64,000 nucleotides of DNA, taken from NCBI GenBank assembly GCA_036250225.1, contig JAPZLL010000025.1, positions 1 to 64,000 on the forward strand, in the 5' to 3' direction. A model generated the notes under the pieces. The model made no database searches. It saw only the letters and a program-made list of their open reading frames with translations, and had not been told where the DNA came from. A program made the position numbers and the translations under genes. Positions 11,201 to 21,718 of the stretch are shown piece after piece. The stretch comes from Cercophora sp. LCS_1. Its lineage: Eukaryota > Ascomycota > Sordariomycetes > Sordariales > Lasiosphaeriaceae. Numbering within the stretch: position 1 is the stretch's first letter; the number at the start of each line of letters is the position of its first letter.

Positions 11201-11368
11201 TAAAGGTGGATTATATTGGCTGATCTGGCCGCTCAGGGGTATTCCTAGTGTTCTTGGCGGACTGAAAGCCGTTAAATCCACAAAGGCGATTTCATCATCC
11301 AGACCGCCTCCAATAGTAAACCCGGAAGCGGACATGGCGACTGCGCAGTACGCGCTGCAACGCTCCAA
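8264..11368 (-). pseudogene. MULE transposase, decayed
   Basis: On the minus strand a frame beginning MERCSAYCAVAMSASGF (11368) leads into a broken coding region. The MULE transposase core is readable at about 9720-9900 (TAFGFINTEKKEGFDF, then VIVTDRDN, where the Asp of TDRD lies in the DDE-type catalytic core). A SWIM-like zinc-binding remnant reads IPCRYIIYNTIKDNKELDLWDFHYH at about 8910-8990, followed by PKVAKKRGRPKN-like basic sequence. The tail at 8264-8587 stays open for 107 residues. Stops and frameshifts lie between these blocks, so it is not functional. The order core, SWIM, basic tail fits fungal Mutator-like transposases. Confidence 0.75.
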
Positions 11369-11580
11369 ACTTGATAAAACTTCGGCGAGTGAGGCTATTT
11401 GTAGTCGTCTTATTGCCCTATAAGTTTGGTTAGCTGCAGGTATCGTGGTGTTGAACAGGGGCCGACCTTGATGGAGGTGCAGTTTCGTTGCAGGGTTTAG
11501 GAAATGGCTGCAGCAGGGATGCAGTTGGCAGAAAATTTTCAGGAGGGCAGACCTGTGTGGGCGTGGGGGCGGTCATGCCG

Positions 11581-11672
11581 AAAAAAGTCCACACAAAACC
11601 CTAACCCTTCAAAGAATTTTTTTGGGGGTATGCCTGGCTAGCCGAGGGGGGTATGCCTGCCTAGAAGAGCTC
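11581..11672 (-). repeat. Right terminal inverted repeat of the MULE, with a duplicated tip
   Basis: It mirrors the left TIR but is about 22 bp longer because the GGGGGTATGCCTGSCTAG module occurs twice in tandem (about 11624-11664). Confidence 0.85.
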
Positions 11673-11680
11673 TTAAATAG

Positions 11681-12486
11681 AACAACTCACCACCATAACG
11701 AAGTTCCTAGGGTGAGCAGGTGCATTGTTGTTTTCCTACGTTGTTTTCCTACGTGTTTCCCTACATCGTCTTCCTACGTTGTTGTTGTCGTCGTTCCCTA
11801 TGTCTACCTCCGATCAGAGGAAGCCCTGCCTGTAGGTCGGCCTTCCAGGCCGACCACTGGGTTGTGTGTGTGTTCATCACCAGTTCAATATTACTTTGAT
11901 TATACTAAAGGCGGACAAAATATATAAATTATATAATTGATATTGTTAAAGATGTATTCTCGGTCCACTTTGGCTCCCTGGCTCAAGGGCCAGTTCTTTT
12001 CATCCCCATGTCGATGGCGTGATTTGCCATTGTGGATGCTGAGCGCCCGCATCTTGGAAGAGACATCCTCAAGGCTGGCGAGCTCAGCTGGGGCACCACT
12101 GCTAGAACTGGCGGCTGCGGTGGATGAGGTGGCAATTTTGATAGAAAAGCCGACAAATTAGACAACAGCGGCAGCGAGGCCCAGAGCTGTCAGCGGATCC
12201 ATTTTGTGTCGTCAAGCTTCTGGGCAACGTTTGCTGTCGCGGGAAATGAGGAGAAAGGCCCTCCCACGGGGATGTGGTGTTCAATGGCGCTTACATGTCC
12301 GCACTGTGATGCTGGCGCTTGCCACTCTGTTGGGTGCCTGATTGGGGAAGGGCTTGGCTTCTTTGGGGGTGGCGAAGTCAGGGGGCGGCGGCGCAGCGAC
12401 CCAGCATTGAATGCCAAGCGAGGGGGAGGGGATGTGTCTCCCACATCGAGCAGAAAGTAGGGTTGTAATGAACAACTATGGACCCA
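11681..12486. other. Intergenic boundary between transposons and genes
   Basis: Around 11730-11800 there is a short imperfect tandem repeat built on TTCCTACGT. The base composition rises from AT-rich to GC-rich by about 11,950. I see no coding frame with family features, and the 3' untranslated end of the HET gene lies at the right edge. Confidence 0.5.
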
Positions 12487-15045
12487 TTAGACAAATACAA
12501 TGGGCTCCAGTGATTGCGAAGTTCGATATGTTTCGTCCGCGTGCCAGCGCTTTGTTGACAAGGGCAGCTTCTGTGCATTCATCATGCCATCGACATAAGC
12601 CTCGCCTAAGAGATAATAGATATCGTGTCCGTTGAAAGTGTCAACCTTTCGAGCAATTAGTGGTTTCCCGTGACCTACAATCGTAATGACGGCATCGCCT
12701 TGCCGGCTCTGTCCGGGAGCCAAGCCAAGCAAACCCGAGCTGGTAACGATGAGGCGGCGCATTTTAGTACGAGCAGCCATAGCTTGTCGGGCGGCAGCGG
12801 TGGCCGTTTTCTTCTCGAGGTAGGCCGTACCCGACTCATCCGGGGAAGAAAGATGGAAAAAATAGGACGACAGGGGCTGGCCGTTTATTAAGAGGTCGGC
12901 GCTGGACTTGAGGAAATGCCAGTTGCGATAGAACGGGGATCCCTTCGGCGGCTCTGCAGCCGGAAAAGCGGTGTGTAAACACTTGAATGAGTCCGGGGCC
13001 GCCATTCCGTTTCTATCGGTCCCTCCCACGAGGACGTCGTGGATCACGGAGTCCTTTCTGCCGTCGCTGTGCGAGTTTGTGGGTTGTACGACAGCACTGA
13101 GGTCATTATCTGGCGTCAGGACCATGGAACCGGCCTCAAGATCGGCTTTGGACATGCCCCCTAGTCCGTCCACCGTGTCAACAACCTTGCCCATACAAAC
13201 GAGAGCTTTCTCCTCGGGGAGAACTTCTGGAGGATTACGCCATCCCACAGGGACGTAGCCACCAGCGTGCCATTCCCCATCAATAGTGCCTATTCTTCGT
13301 GCAGGCTTTGCGCCATACTCGGGAACCCATGATGGCTTCTCAGGCTCCTGAGAATTCCCGTTTTCATCCGTCAGCGACATGTACCCTCCGTCAAGAAGGG
13401 CAAAGAAGTCGAGGTTTTTATTTTGGACGCACGCTGCGGTAAACTCGGTGTAAACGACAGCGAGTTTCTTGGAGTAATCGACTTTGAGACCGAAGTCCGG
13501 AAGACCTGGGATGCTCAGGATGCCGTAGATGCGGTCGTGTTGCCTGAAACATGACGACTGGGAGGCAAGGACGATGGCTCTGCGGATGGCATTGCCGAGA
13601 AGCGGCCCGCTCTCAAAATAGGACCGAGCCACGAGGGGCTGCACATGTGTCGGGATGGGGGCGATCTCTGGCCTATGGCCCCTGATCTCTAACTGAGCAA
13701 TTTGCGCGACGTGAAGAAGTGAGTGCTCCCAAAGCTTTCCCTGGAGAGCCATACACTCCTGTGCGCTTTCTTCAACGAGGTCGAGGAAAGCCGTTGACAT
13801 CAGGACACCATCACGGATGTAGCGCCACTGTGTGACGCGATCTCCGCAAACAATAGGCATACCGGAACGCCCCATACACAACTCTTGGATAATCCAGAGG
13901 CGTCGCCAATACGGACGGTCGAAAAACCTGAACAACAATGGGAGTTGGATTTGGCGAGTAATGTCGTTTGTTAGCATGTGCTGTCTTGCCTTGCCATAGG
14001 CTGTTTCTATGCGGACCTGGGCCATGGTCCGCCAAGTGTTGGCCATCAAGGGATCGCTTCGGTCCATGAACTCAAAATACTCGGCGCGGTAGTGGACGCT
14101 CAGGGCTTCTAGCACATCGATTGCCAGCTCGGTGTCTGAATCGGTGTCATCACCCAGCCAGACAATCATGTTTCCCGCGTTGCGGTATATATCTGCCATC
14201 ATCTGGACTTGGCTTTGCTGCTCGATTAGGTCGTCCTGGTCAATGCATAGGGCATCGATCCAGATCCCACCGCCTTGGGAGAAATACTCCATCCTCCGGA
14301 AGCGACGGAGGGCGGCTTCGAGGTTCCGCCGGACCTTGACAGGCTCCCCATTCACAAAGATCCTGGTGGTTGGTTCTGGTGGGCCCCAAGCGTATGACAT
14401 GGCAATGTAGTTGTCCGACTGTGCCTTCTTTCTTGTCGTGGGGTGTGAGCCTGGTAAGCGAAAGAAGTGATTCATGTGCTCGAGACCGAGCACTCCGGTG
14501 TGTTTCAAACGGGGACGATCCCGAGAGAATAACAGGGTGCTGTGACCAAAGTCGTCTTCGAAACTGCGGATATCTCCACTCTGGCTCCAGATGCGCCGCT
14601 CGTTGTCCGGCCCGTCGATTGCCGTCAGTAATTTGATCCTCTCATCAGCGTCTAGCAAGTTGATGATGAAGTTTGTCGTCATGGTCAAAGCAGGATTCCG
14701 TTGCAAGCCAACAGTCCTCAGAACTGTTGCCCCCCGCTTGCCCTTGCCAAAGAGCCGAGAGCCAAGACTATTTTCAAGGCGATGCACGTGAGGGGCCAAC
14801 ATCTCTCGCATTTCTTGAACATGGTATTCAGCGGGAGGTTGCTCGACGTAATGGTCAAAACTGATGTAATTTGCGGGTAAGACACCGGTGTCGACGGGTG
14901 CTGCCGGTGGCAGTGGTTCTTTCCTCACGTGCATCCAGCAGTGAACCGGCGCATCATGGTCTGGAGCGTTTCCAAGGAAGGCTGGGGGTAGAATGGTTAG
15001 CAGGCGGATCTGACGATCCGAGAGCTTGAGCTTGGTGTAGTCCAT
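12487..15045 (-). CDS. HET-domain protein (heterokaryon incompatibility type)
   Basis: This is an uninterrupted 852-residue protein. The HET domain begins at about residue 213 with YIAMSYAWGPPEP, continues with the VRRNLEAALRRFR helix and IWIDALCIDQDD (about 261-272), and then has QMMADIYRNAGNMIVWLGDD (about 281-300). These are the three sequence blocks that define the family. HET domains are TIR-like modules of fungal self/non-self recognition proteins that trigger cell death after fusion of unlike strains. The long C-terminal part has the usual features of large HET proteins, with a region near 670-850 ending in YYLLGEAYVDGMMN. No NACHT or repeat domain is visible. The frame is intact although a RIP-mutated transposon block lies about 800 bp downstream. 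A shared 250-bp module with a TATA-like site lies upstream (15294-15545). Start chosen at MDYTKLKLSD. Which incompatibility locus it could be is unknown. Confidence 0.95.
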   Translation of the reverse strand: MDYTKLKLSDRQIRLLTILPPAFLGNAPDHDAPVHCWMHVRKEPLPPAAPVDTGVLPANYISFDHYVEQPPAEYHVQEMREMLAPHVHRLENSLGSRLFGKGKRGATVLRTVGLQRNPALTMTTNFIINLLDADERIKLLTAIDGPDNERRIWSQSGDIRSFEDDFGHSTLLFSRDRPRLKHTGVLGLEHMNHFFRLPGSHPTTRKKAQSDNYIAMSYAWGPPEPTTRIFVNGEPVKVRRNLEAALRRFRRMEYFSQGGGIWIDALCIDQDDLIEQQSQVQMMADIYRNAGNMIVWLGDDTDSDTELAIDVLEALSVHYRAEYFEFMDRSDPLMANTWRTMAQVRIETAYGKARQHMLTNDITRQIQLPLLFRFFDRPYWRRLWIIQELCMGRSGMPIVCGDRVTQWRYIRDGVLMSTAFLDLVEESAQECMALQGKLWEHSLLHVAQIAQLEIRGHRPEIAPIPTHVQPLVARSYFESGPLLGNAIRRAIVLASQSSCFRQHDRIYGILSIPGLPDFGLKVDYSKKLAVVYTEFTAACVQNKNLDFFALLDGGYMSLTDENGNSQEPEKPSWVPEYGAKPARRIGTIDGEWHAGGYVPVGWRNPPEVLPEEKALVCMGKVVDTVDGLGGMSKADLEAGSMVLTPDNDLSAVVQPTNSHSDGRKDSVIHDVLVGGTDRNGMAAPDSFKCLHTAFPAAEPPKGSPFYRNWHFLKSSADLLINGQPLSSYFFHLSSPDESGTAYLEKKTATAAARQAMAARTKMRRLIVTSSGLLGLAPGQSRQGDAVITIVGHGKPLIARKVDTFNGHDIYYLLGEAYVDGMMNAQKLPLSTKRWHADETYRTSQSLEPIVFV

Positions 15046-15293
15046 TGCTGGGAAACACGGGTAAGCTGTGGAATTTCTTCGCTGCGATTTTGTTGATCCG
15101 GTGGGTGGTGTTGAGGAAGGAAGGGGCGACCAGGGCGGAGTTCTCGCTTTTTTTCAGCTCTCACTGGGCTTCCTTCCTCAAAACGGCTAGACCCAAAAGT
15201 AGCAACAGCATCGGCAATCACGGCCGAGGTCAACAACCCCGAAGCATTCATCATCAGCTACTCGATTCTGAAATATCACCTCACTCGGACACT

Positions 15294-15545
15294 TGTTGCA
15301 CGGCCGTAATCAAGGCTGGAGATCTTGTGCAAGGCGAAGAATTGAGGTGATGGAGAGCGGCCATCAACAACTTGTAGAATTGTCTGAAGAAAGAAAGCTA
15401 TCTGGGGCCTGAAAGGCTCCCTATATACACGAATGGTCTCCCTGGCAACTGGTGATTCGTATCCCTGGATTCCGGCGCGCAGGCGCGTCGGAACGGCCAT
15501 ACCAATACTGAAACCGTGCTGGAATGAGGGCATCACCACCCCACT
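15294..15545 (-). repeat. Dispersed repeat, copy 1, with TATA-like element
   Basis: About 250 bp here resemble 45448-45715. The best shared blocks are TTGTCTGAAGAAAG, GCTATCTGGGGCCTGAAAGG, CCCTATATACAC, CGGAACGGCCATACCAA and ATCACCACC. On the minus strand a GTGTATATAGGG box lies about 375 bp before the HET start codon, so the unit may be a duplicated promoter region or a small mobile sequence. No target duplications were found. Confidence 0.6.
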
Positions 15546-16339
15546 TCGGGCGACAACACTGCCGCCTTTTAGGGTACAGTGGGACGGGATGGGCCCACCA
15601 AACTGTACAGACGTCTCTGGGGAGACCAAACGACGCGACTCCTCCTGTTGGGGCTTAGCCGGGACGATGCGGCTCTTATATGTTATTCGGTGAGGGTGTG
15701 CGTCTTCGTTCGTGGTTTGGGTTCCATTAGAAGCCCCTTCATACACTAACCAACGGGGCGGTTCGACCGACGGATAGGACTTGCAAGCTTTCTCGCTGGG
15801 GGGCAAACACCCGAACGTGGTTTAGGAGTTAAATAATGTGCCGTTCAAGTTGGAAACGCCCTCGGTTGTTGATGTCCCTTTACCCTTACGGCCGCAGCAC
15901 GATGTCAACGGGCGACGGAACAAGCCGTGTTCGTGGCTGGGAAAGCCGCTGGAGGCTGGTGCTGGCGATCCAGAAAGAGGGGTAACGGGTCGGAAATTCC
16001 CACAATTCTGGCCACTGGCTTTTTGAACACCACGAGGATAACTACCTAATCAATTGAACACTTGTTTTTGGCCACGGTCAACTACCCTTCACTACAACTA
16101 TTGCGTGGTTTGGCTGCTTGAGAGCCTCAGTCGACCATTTCTTTCGCGTTATGCTCATATCTCCAGCAAACAAAAGAGCTATCAATGCGCCAAAACTCTT
16201 TGTAAACCGCAAAAAGCCAACTCGGAGGTCCTCCAGCACTATTCAGACGCCCCCAATACCGTTCTCAAGGCCTTGAGCGTTTTGGTGAAGGAATTTCTCG
16301 TAGGGAGCAACTGGCTGCAGTCAGTTCGGTTCGGGTGCT

Positions 16340-17920
16340 ATGGCGGATTTACTCGTGAATCTCCCCGAGGAGCTGCTCATCAAAATCATGAAGTACCTCG
16401 ACCCGTCAAGCACGCAGTGCCTACGACGCACCAGCCGCATATTCCTTCGTCTTTTCTCCGACCAATCCTTTGCTCACTGGCACCATCCTAACTCCGGCCT
16501 GCCCAGTGAGGCAGCAAGACTCCCCTGGTACCGAGGCAGCCCAGACTTTGAAAAGCAAGCATGCGACGAATCTTCCGGTTTTCGGCACTTGATGCAACTC
16601 GAAGAAGCTCGCAAGCAGTGCCACTGCTGCCGAAGCGTCAACTTGAATAACCCAAAGAAAGCCAAGAACTTGGTCCACGAATATCTCTTCTGCGCAGCCT
16701 GCCTAATCGACCACCCCAAGGCCTTCTTCCCACCGACTGACCGGGAAAAGGAGAAAAAGACACGTACTTGTATTGGCCACACAGGCTACATCAGCCTCTG
16801 CGAGCACGAAATCATCACACGTGACAACGTCGCCGCAGCATGGGGGAAATTCTTAGCCCTTGGTCCGTCAAGTAGCGACAACAGGCATGTCTGGGTGAGG
16901 AGATGCCTGCATCCCAGCCATAATGCACCCATGGGCCATGATGCCCTCGATAAATCGGCCGCAAAGCAATCGCATCCGACAGCGGTTCTCCGACGAGGAG
17001 GAAATGCCGTTGTCTTGGAGATGGCGTGGACAGGCCACCTCCCGGTGCCAAACAGCTCGGAGATTTCGGCCGATGAGGTGGTAGTGTGTCTGCCTGGGCT
17101 TCGGAGGGGAGCAGCCGAGTACATAGTTCCCCAGACGGGGCCTGGGATGCCTCCTGAAATGAGGTGCTTTGACCCGAACAGGTGTGGTTGCTTGGACTGG
17201 GGAGAAAAGTACCCACCAAACTCACGATGGGCGTGCATGCCTACCCGGAACGGCGGCGATGGTTGTCGTGTTGATCCCGGCCGTCGGTTGCTCCCGTTTG
17301 ACGATGAAGCCATGGCCGAAGATGCTGCGGACGAGACGAAGTCGGCCCACACGGCGGTTATGCATCTCAGCAACACGTTTGGGGAGGCAAGCAAGTGGAC
17401 TGTGAGTGCCACTCAATGCTCTGGCGGCAGATGTCTCCGGTTCATTTATCACCGAAGAATTGCATGTGGCCCGTACTGGCAACGGGGTTGGACCACTGTG
17501 GATTATTCGTGGTTTGAATCACTCGATCCCGACTCGTATGGCCTCTGGCAGGACGACAGCACTAAGGGGATCCTATGGTGTCTGGATCCAACATGCACAA
17601 ACTACTATCGCTATCTGAACAGGCCTCTTCTCAGAAAGTGTTACAAGCCGCCGGCTGGCATTTTCCAGAAACCTCCGGGGGTAAGAGATGCAGGGGTTTG
17701 GAGGATCCATAGCGTACCGTACCGGATCCGCGACAGGAGCTTGATACTTGCCACACAGGCATTACTCAAGAACTCGAAAGGAGACTGGACACCAAAACCA
17801 GCCCCTGCTCTCAAGATCAAGGTGCCAGTTGTGGGGAAAACGTCGAAGCCGGTAGGCTTTCGGAAGAAATGTGGTCAGAAATTGAGACGCATCTTCGAAA
17901 ACAACATCGCACGCGTCTAA
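16340..17920 (+). CDS. F-box-like, cysteine-rich fungal protein
   Basis: This single-exon frame encodes 526 residues. The N-terminus MADLLVNLPEELLIKIMKYLDPSSTQCLRRTSR (residues 1-33) matches the F-box pattern of fungal proteins, which normally link a substrate-binding part to Skp1 in SCF ubiquitin ligases. A cysteine cluster follows (C94, C96, C97, then C118 and C121) of zinc-ribbon appearance, then TCIGHTGYISLCEH (about 143-155) and further Cys-rich stretches (RCFDPNRCGCLDWG). The family, F-box followed by this CxxC and CIGxxGYxxLCEH layout, is a large lineage-specific expansion in filamentous fungi without known substrates. It is divergent from the HET gene, and about 1.3 kb separate their start codons. 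An adjacent incompatibility partner role would be pure inference. Confidence 0.75.
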   Translation: MADLLVNLPEELLIKIMKYLDPSSTQCLRRTSRIFLRLFSDQSFAHWHHPNSGLPSEAARLPWYRGSPDFEKQACDESSGFRHLMQLEEARKQCHCCRSVNLNNPKKAKNLVHEYLFCAACLIDHPKAFFPPTDREKEKKTRTCIGHTGYISLCEHEIITRDNVAAAWGKFLALGPSSSDNRHVWVRRCLHPSHNAPMGHDALDKSAAKQSHPTAVLRRGGNAVVLEMAWTGHLPVPNSSEISADEVVVCLPGLRRGAAEYIVPQTGPGMPPEMRCFDPNRCGCLDWGEKYPPNSRWACMPTRNGGDGCRVDPGRRLLPFDDEAMAEDAADETKSAHTAVMHLSNTFGEASKWTVSATQCSGGRCLRFIYHRRIACGPYWQRGWTTVDYSWFESLDPDSYGLWQDDSTKGILWCLDPTCTNYYRYLNRPLLRKCYKPPAGIFQKPPGVRDAGVWRIHSVPYRIRDRSLILATQALLKNSKGDWTPKPAPALKIKVPVVGKTSKPVGFRKKCGQKLRRIFENNIARV

Positions 17921-20249
17921 CACCAGCAGAAGCTACTCACGCAAAATTGATTGGGAAAGACCTCAAGCTTGGGGTAAGAGAGAGTAAGAAACTAGAGAGA
18001 GCCTGAAGGCGGACATCATGTCTGAGTTGTCTGAGTTGCAGGTACGATACCCTGTGCCGCCTTCCCTCAAACAACAAGGATTGGTTATCAGAAATCACGG
18101 ACTGAAAAAACTTAAACCCGTGATGGACCTGTCTGGGATGCCTTGTTTGAAAATAGGAACTGGGCTGAAATCTTTTCTCATGCATTCCCAGGTAGCAAGC
18201 AGGCGTAATTCGCTTTGGGCAGCCTTCCTCAAGACACTAATTACCAAAACGCCTCAATATCATGGTGATTACATAAATAAAAAAACCACATAAATAGGCC
18301 TAAGTGCTTATCAGATACAAAGATTGGTTTGAGACCGATGGTATTTGGACCCCAATCTAAGTTTAGACTAGGCTACATCATCGACCGTACAATAGGAGGG
18401 TTAAATCACAGATGGATAGGTAAAGAAGCCCAACGGGGGCATCGCGGCGATATTAAGGCAACTATAGCACACTTGCATTGGCTTGGTACTGCAAGACACT
18501 ATGTTCATGAGTGAGATCTTCCAATCAAACCAGATGGGCTTGCCGTCAAAGAATGCCAAGTCTCAGCGCCCGCTTCAATTGTATGATGCTTCAGGTGAGG
18601 TCCAAGACGTGGAATTTATGGACAAGTAGGTAAATAGGCAGCCTCCGGTGTTGGGTGTTGAATACCGATACTTCGCTTTATTGCGCCCTCAGCATCATTC
18701 TCAAAACGCTGGAGATGCCGCCAAATCCTGTTTGGAAACCTGCGATCGAGTCTATCGATACCTGGTTATCGCCTTTGACATGACGCGCTGGAACCCCAGA
18801 GGTGATGAGGGACCATTGGGCCCGAGAGGCGCAGATGTTCCACGGATGATCAGATCCAATTACTAGGCTCACTGCCAACAATATCACCAAGCTATCCATG
18901 AGGAGTCTTGTGTAAATCAATGAAGGCATACTTGACTGCCAGTTTTGTCTCAGATAAGCCATCTAGTTGTTTCCAGGAGTTGTTAGGGTTAGCACGCACT
19001 TTGAGCCATGAGGTCAAACCCCTTCGGTTCAAAATAACTCCTTCATCTTTAAATTTACGTTTGGGTATATTGTTGAGAGGGTTGAAGGGGCCGTCAGTGT
19101 TGATTTTTTACCCTCGTCATTCCTTTTTTAGAACCAGAGGCGGACCTGGAGGGTTTGCATCTGGGACATGTACGATGTACGATGTCAGCCTCAATGTCTA
19201 GAGATGTCCAGAGAAATCTCTGGGTTTTATAGGACTCTACCGACGATAGTGTATGCACCCCAATGATGTCAGTGTGTAAATTTATTGCGTAGATGTGCTG
19301 CGACGAGCGATATTACGTTCTAAGAAGTACGATATCAACAAGGCTACCATGTTTGTGCCGCCTAAGACACGAAGTCTCCCCACGTTTCAGCCGATGCTGA
19401 TATAAGTGTTATTCGAGATTACCGTCAGATTTCCATAACCCGTCGTTGAAACCGCTGGGGTAGTCGCGACGATTTTTCGGTGTGTCTTGCTCGCCGCCGC
19501 AATCCCAGTCCCAGTCAGCCCACTCGTCCGAGTGTAGTGTTCGTCCCATTCGAGCTCATCTCGGCTATTGTGAGAGTGATTCGACGTGTTTGTCGAAGGA
19601 AGAGAACATACTGGGATAGTGTGAGCAAGATGGCACTCGATTCTGAGACGTCCGGTAGAGTTGAGAGCACTGGACATAGTGAAAAATGTGCGAGGTGGCT
19701 TCCGTCCTCGCCGGCCCAAGCTCGAGTCCAGGCTCGGTCTTGACGGGCTTGGCTGTTTTCGCCTTGCCACCGACCGAAGGAGATTGCGCAGTCTCGAGGC
19801 TGGCGACACGGTCGAGATGTCCTCGGATACGGAGTTTTGTATCGTAGTCTTCGTCGCAGAGTGCCTTGAGCGCAGCGCGCAGCTGATGCAACGGTCCTGG
19901 TCTACGATGGCTTTGGTTGACATTTCCACGTTCTCTTTGGGTTGCCTGTCGAACCTGGTAGGCTGCCGAGGTTTAAGGGGTCCCATGGTTTTGTTGACAA
20001 ATAACCCCAGCAGATCAACATTATCGCTCCCTAACATTCGCTAGCACCCGCAATGCATCAATTTGATGGCATGTGTTTGCGGTGGGTCTCTCAAGCGAGA
20101 TTATACCGAGTCGTCTAAACCTCAATCAAACTAATGTCAAGCAGGCGGACATAGGACTTGGGAATTGCGAGTTGACCGGTGATGGGGGTGTTGGGGAAAA
20201 TCGAGAGGGAGAGTTATTTTTCAGTCAATCAAGGCTCTCTCCTTCGTGA
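17921..20249. other. Gene-poor accessory stretch
   Basis: I see no convincing gene. At 19387-20037 the minus strand stays open for 216 codons, and an overlapping frame (19565-19891) reads MHQLRAALKALCDEDYDTKLRIRGHLDRVASLE. That could be a fragment of a real helical protein, but the two frames compete and neither shows a known domain. The rest is moderately AT-rich and may be decayed genes. Confidence 0.4.
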
Positions 20250-21535
20250 ATTTACCTACCTATGCTTTCCTTCGGATTCGAGAAGTGCTGTCCTTGTCAG
20301 GAGGGAGACATCCAACCCGCAGTTTAGCAGACTCCATCTGCATCAACTAAGATGATGACAACGAAAAGACAGAGCAGATCAATCTGATGCCCATGATATA
20401 CGCCCATGCTGTCAGAACCGTCTTTTACCTAGGAGAAGAGGAGGTAATCGCCAGGAGCGCCTTTCGGGCAATCGAAGTCCCCAACATGATGAAGAACTGG
20501 CCGCGTTTGAGAAGGATCCGGTCACGGCTGCGAATTGGCATATCATGCCAACATCCAGCACGGTCGCAACTACCACGCAACAGGCCCGCGGGACAAGGCT
20601 TTTGCTCTTATCAACGTATCCACGGTTCCCAGCCCCCCTAGCCCCGAAGTCGACTACAAAATACCCCTGGGTGCACTGTATCTAAAGGTTGCCAAAGCTT
20701 TCATGTACTGGACCCGACAAAGCGATAAAGCCCCTTTCGTTTCTCAGCCAAGCCGACCAGTCGCACTACCCAGAGGATCTACCATCGCTAATCGCCGACA
20801 AAGGGCGACCACGCAATTAAATTCCTCTAACATCGTTTTCTTTCCGCGGAGCCTTCCGCTGGAGCGGTATCGAGAACATGTCTTTCAAATTCCTCGAAAG
20901 GCAGTCGGGCCCAAGCCTCATCCCTTTCGATCTCTTCATCGCGGGCTGCCGTGTTGTCACCATCGAGGCGGTAGAAGGTGTGAAACCGCACAGTTCCCAG
21001 TGGTATGGTCTCTCTCACGCCTCCCGCATGAATCAGTTCCCGGAGCCGTACCCTACAACTACCGCATGACCTGCCGAGAGGCCTTTCTAAGATGCGTAAA
21101 TCCCCAAGGCCCGAGGGACTTTCAACTCGACGGCGATCCTAGAAAAAAGCTGTTCTGGCAGTATCGCGCCGGGATAGCGGACAAGGTTCTGGAGCGTGGA
21201 GACATAGAATCACGGTGCACGCAGGAACACTTGCACCCGAGTTCACCCCTTTACCTTGAACTTCCTACTCCGGTACCACGAGAGTCTAGTCTGTGGTGAG
21301 AGGACGAAGATGGTTCATCTCGGAGGATGGCTTCATGGGGCTGGTGCCTCAGTCGGCCAAGCCGGGAGACGTCGTGGTTTACTTCCTTTGGGGCGACCCG
21401 TTGTATGTGATAAGGCACAAGGAGGACAATGATTCATGGGGGTTTCTTGGTGAGGCGTTTGTGTTTGGCTTGATGGACGGGGAGGTAGAGTATGATATTC
21501 CACAGAGCGCTCTTGAGGCGTTCATGTTGGTCTGA
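20250..21535 (+). pseudogene. HET-domain gene, broken
   Basis: The plus strand shows HET blocks in shifting frames. At 20324-20386 it reads LADSICIN(stop)DDDNEKTEQINLMPMIYAHA: the CINQ motif has TAA at 20348-20350 where CAA is expected, a C-to-T change of RIP type. It continues VRTVFYLGEEE. Then, in the next frame from about 20535, come GPRDKAFALINVS and VDYKIPLGALYLKVA, where HET proteins have their PRDKVFALL and VDY blocks. After further frameshifts the C-terminal block is open at 21293-21535: RRWFISEDGFMGLVPQSAKPGDVVVYFLWGDPLYVI then WGFLGEAFVFGLMDGE, a classic HET tail. At least two frameshifts and one stop make it non-functional. Confidence 0.85.
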
Positions 21536-21718
21536 GTGTGGATTTACGTGGTTTCGCACGGCTGAATATAAAACATGTAACCCTAGGAGTGATATTTAGA
21601 GCCGTGATAGCGTTGTGTGATGCCCAAGAAGATTGGGTTAGCCAATTTATTTTCGACGGGTTGCCCTCCCAGCCTTTTGTTGTGCGGTTTCATTTCCAAT
21701 TGTCAACAACTTGTTCCC

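Larger units (their letters stand above)
7901..11680 (-). mobile_element. Mutator-like element (MULE) with terminal inverted repeats
   Basis: The element body is 7909-11672 (3,764 bp). Its ends are inverted repeats: 7909-7978 on the left and 11581-11672 on the right, both starting GAGCTCTTCTAGGCAGGC when read inward. Candidate target duplications, 7 of 8 bases alike, lie just outside (TGAAATAG at 7901-7908, TTAAATAG at 11673-11680). The interior encodes a degraded MULE transposase on the minus strand. Eight to eleven-bp duplications and long TIRs are known for Mutator-like elements. The right TIR carries an internal duplication of its tip. Exact termini are uncertain because GAGCTC is itself palindromic. 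Confidence 0.8.

Noticed and set aside
7909..11672. A telomere or subtelomeric repeat because of GGGTTAGGG
   Set aside because: Only one unit occurs in each TIR and no tandem TTAGGG array is present.
15276..15806. A 176-codon minus-strand frame and its 167-codon counterpart at 45345-45848
   Set aside because: They share peptide blocks (VYREPFRPQIAFF) only because both cover the dispersed repeat. Outside the repeat they are unrelated, so the DNA module, not a protein, is the conserved unit.
19387..20037. A gene for a 216-residue protein on the minus strand
   Set aside because: A second overlapping frame has the more protein-like start (MHQLRAALKALCDEDYDTKLRIRG), and neither can be extended to a known family. 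It is kept only as a remark in the gene-poor stretch.
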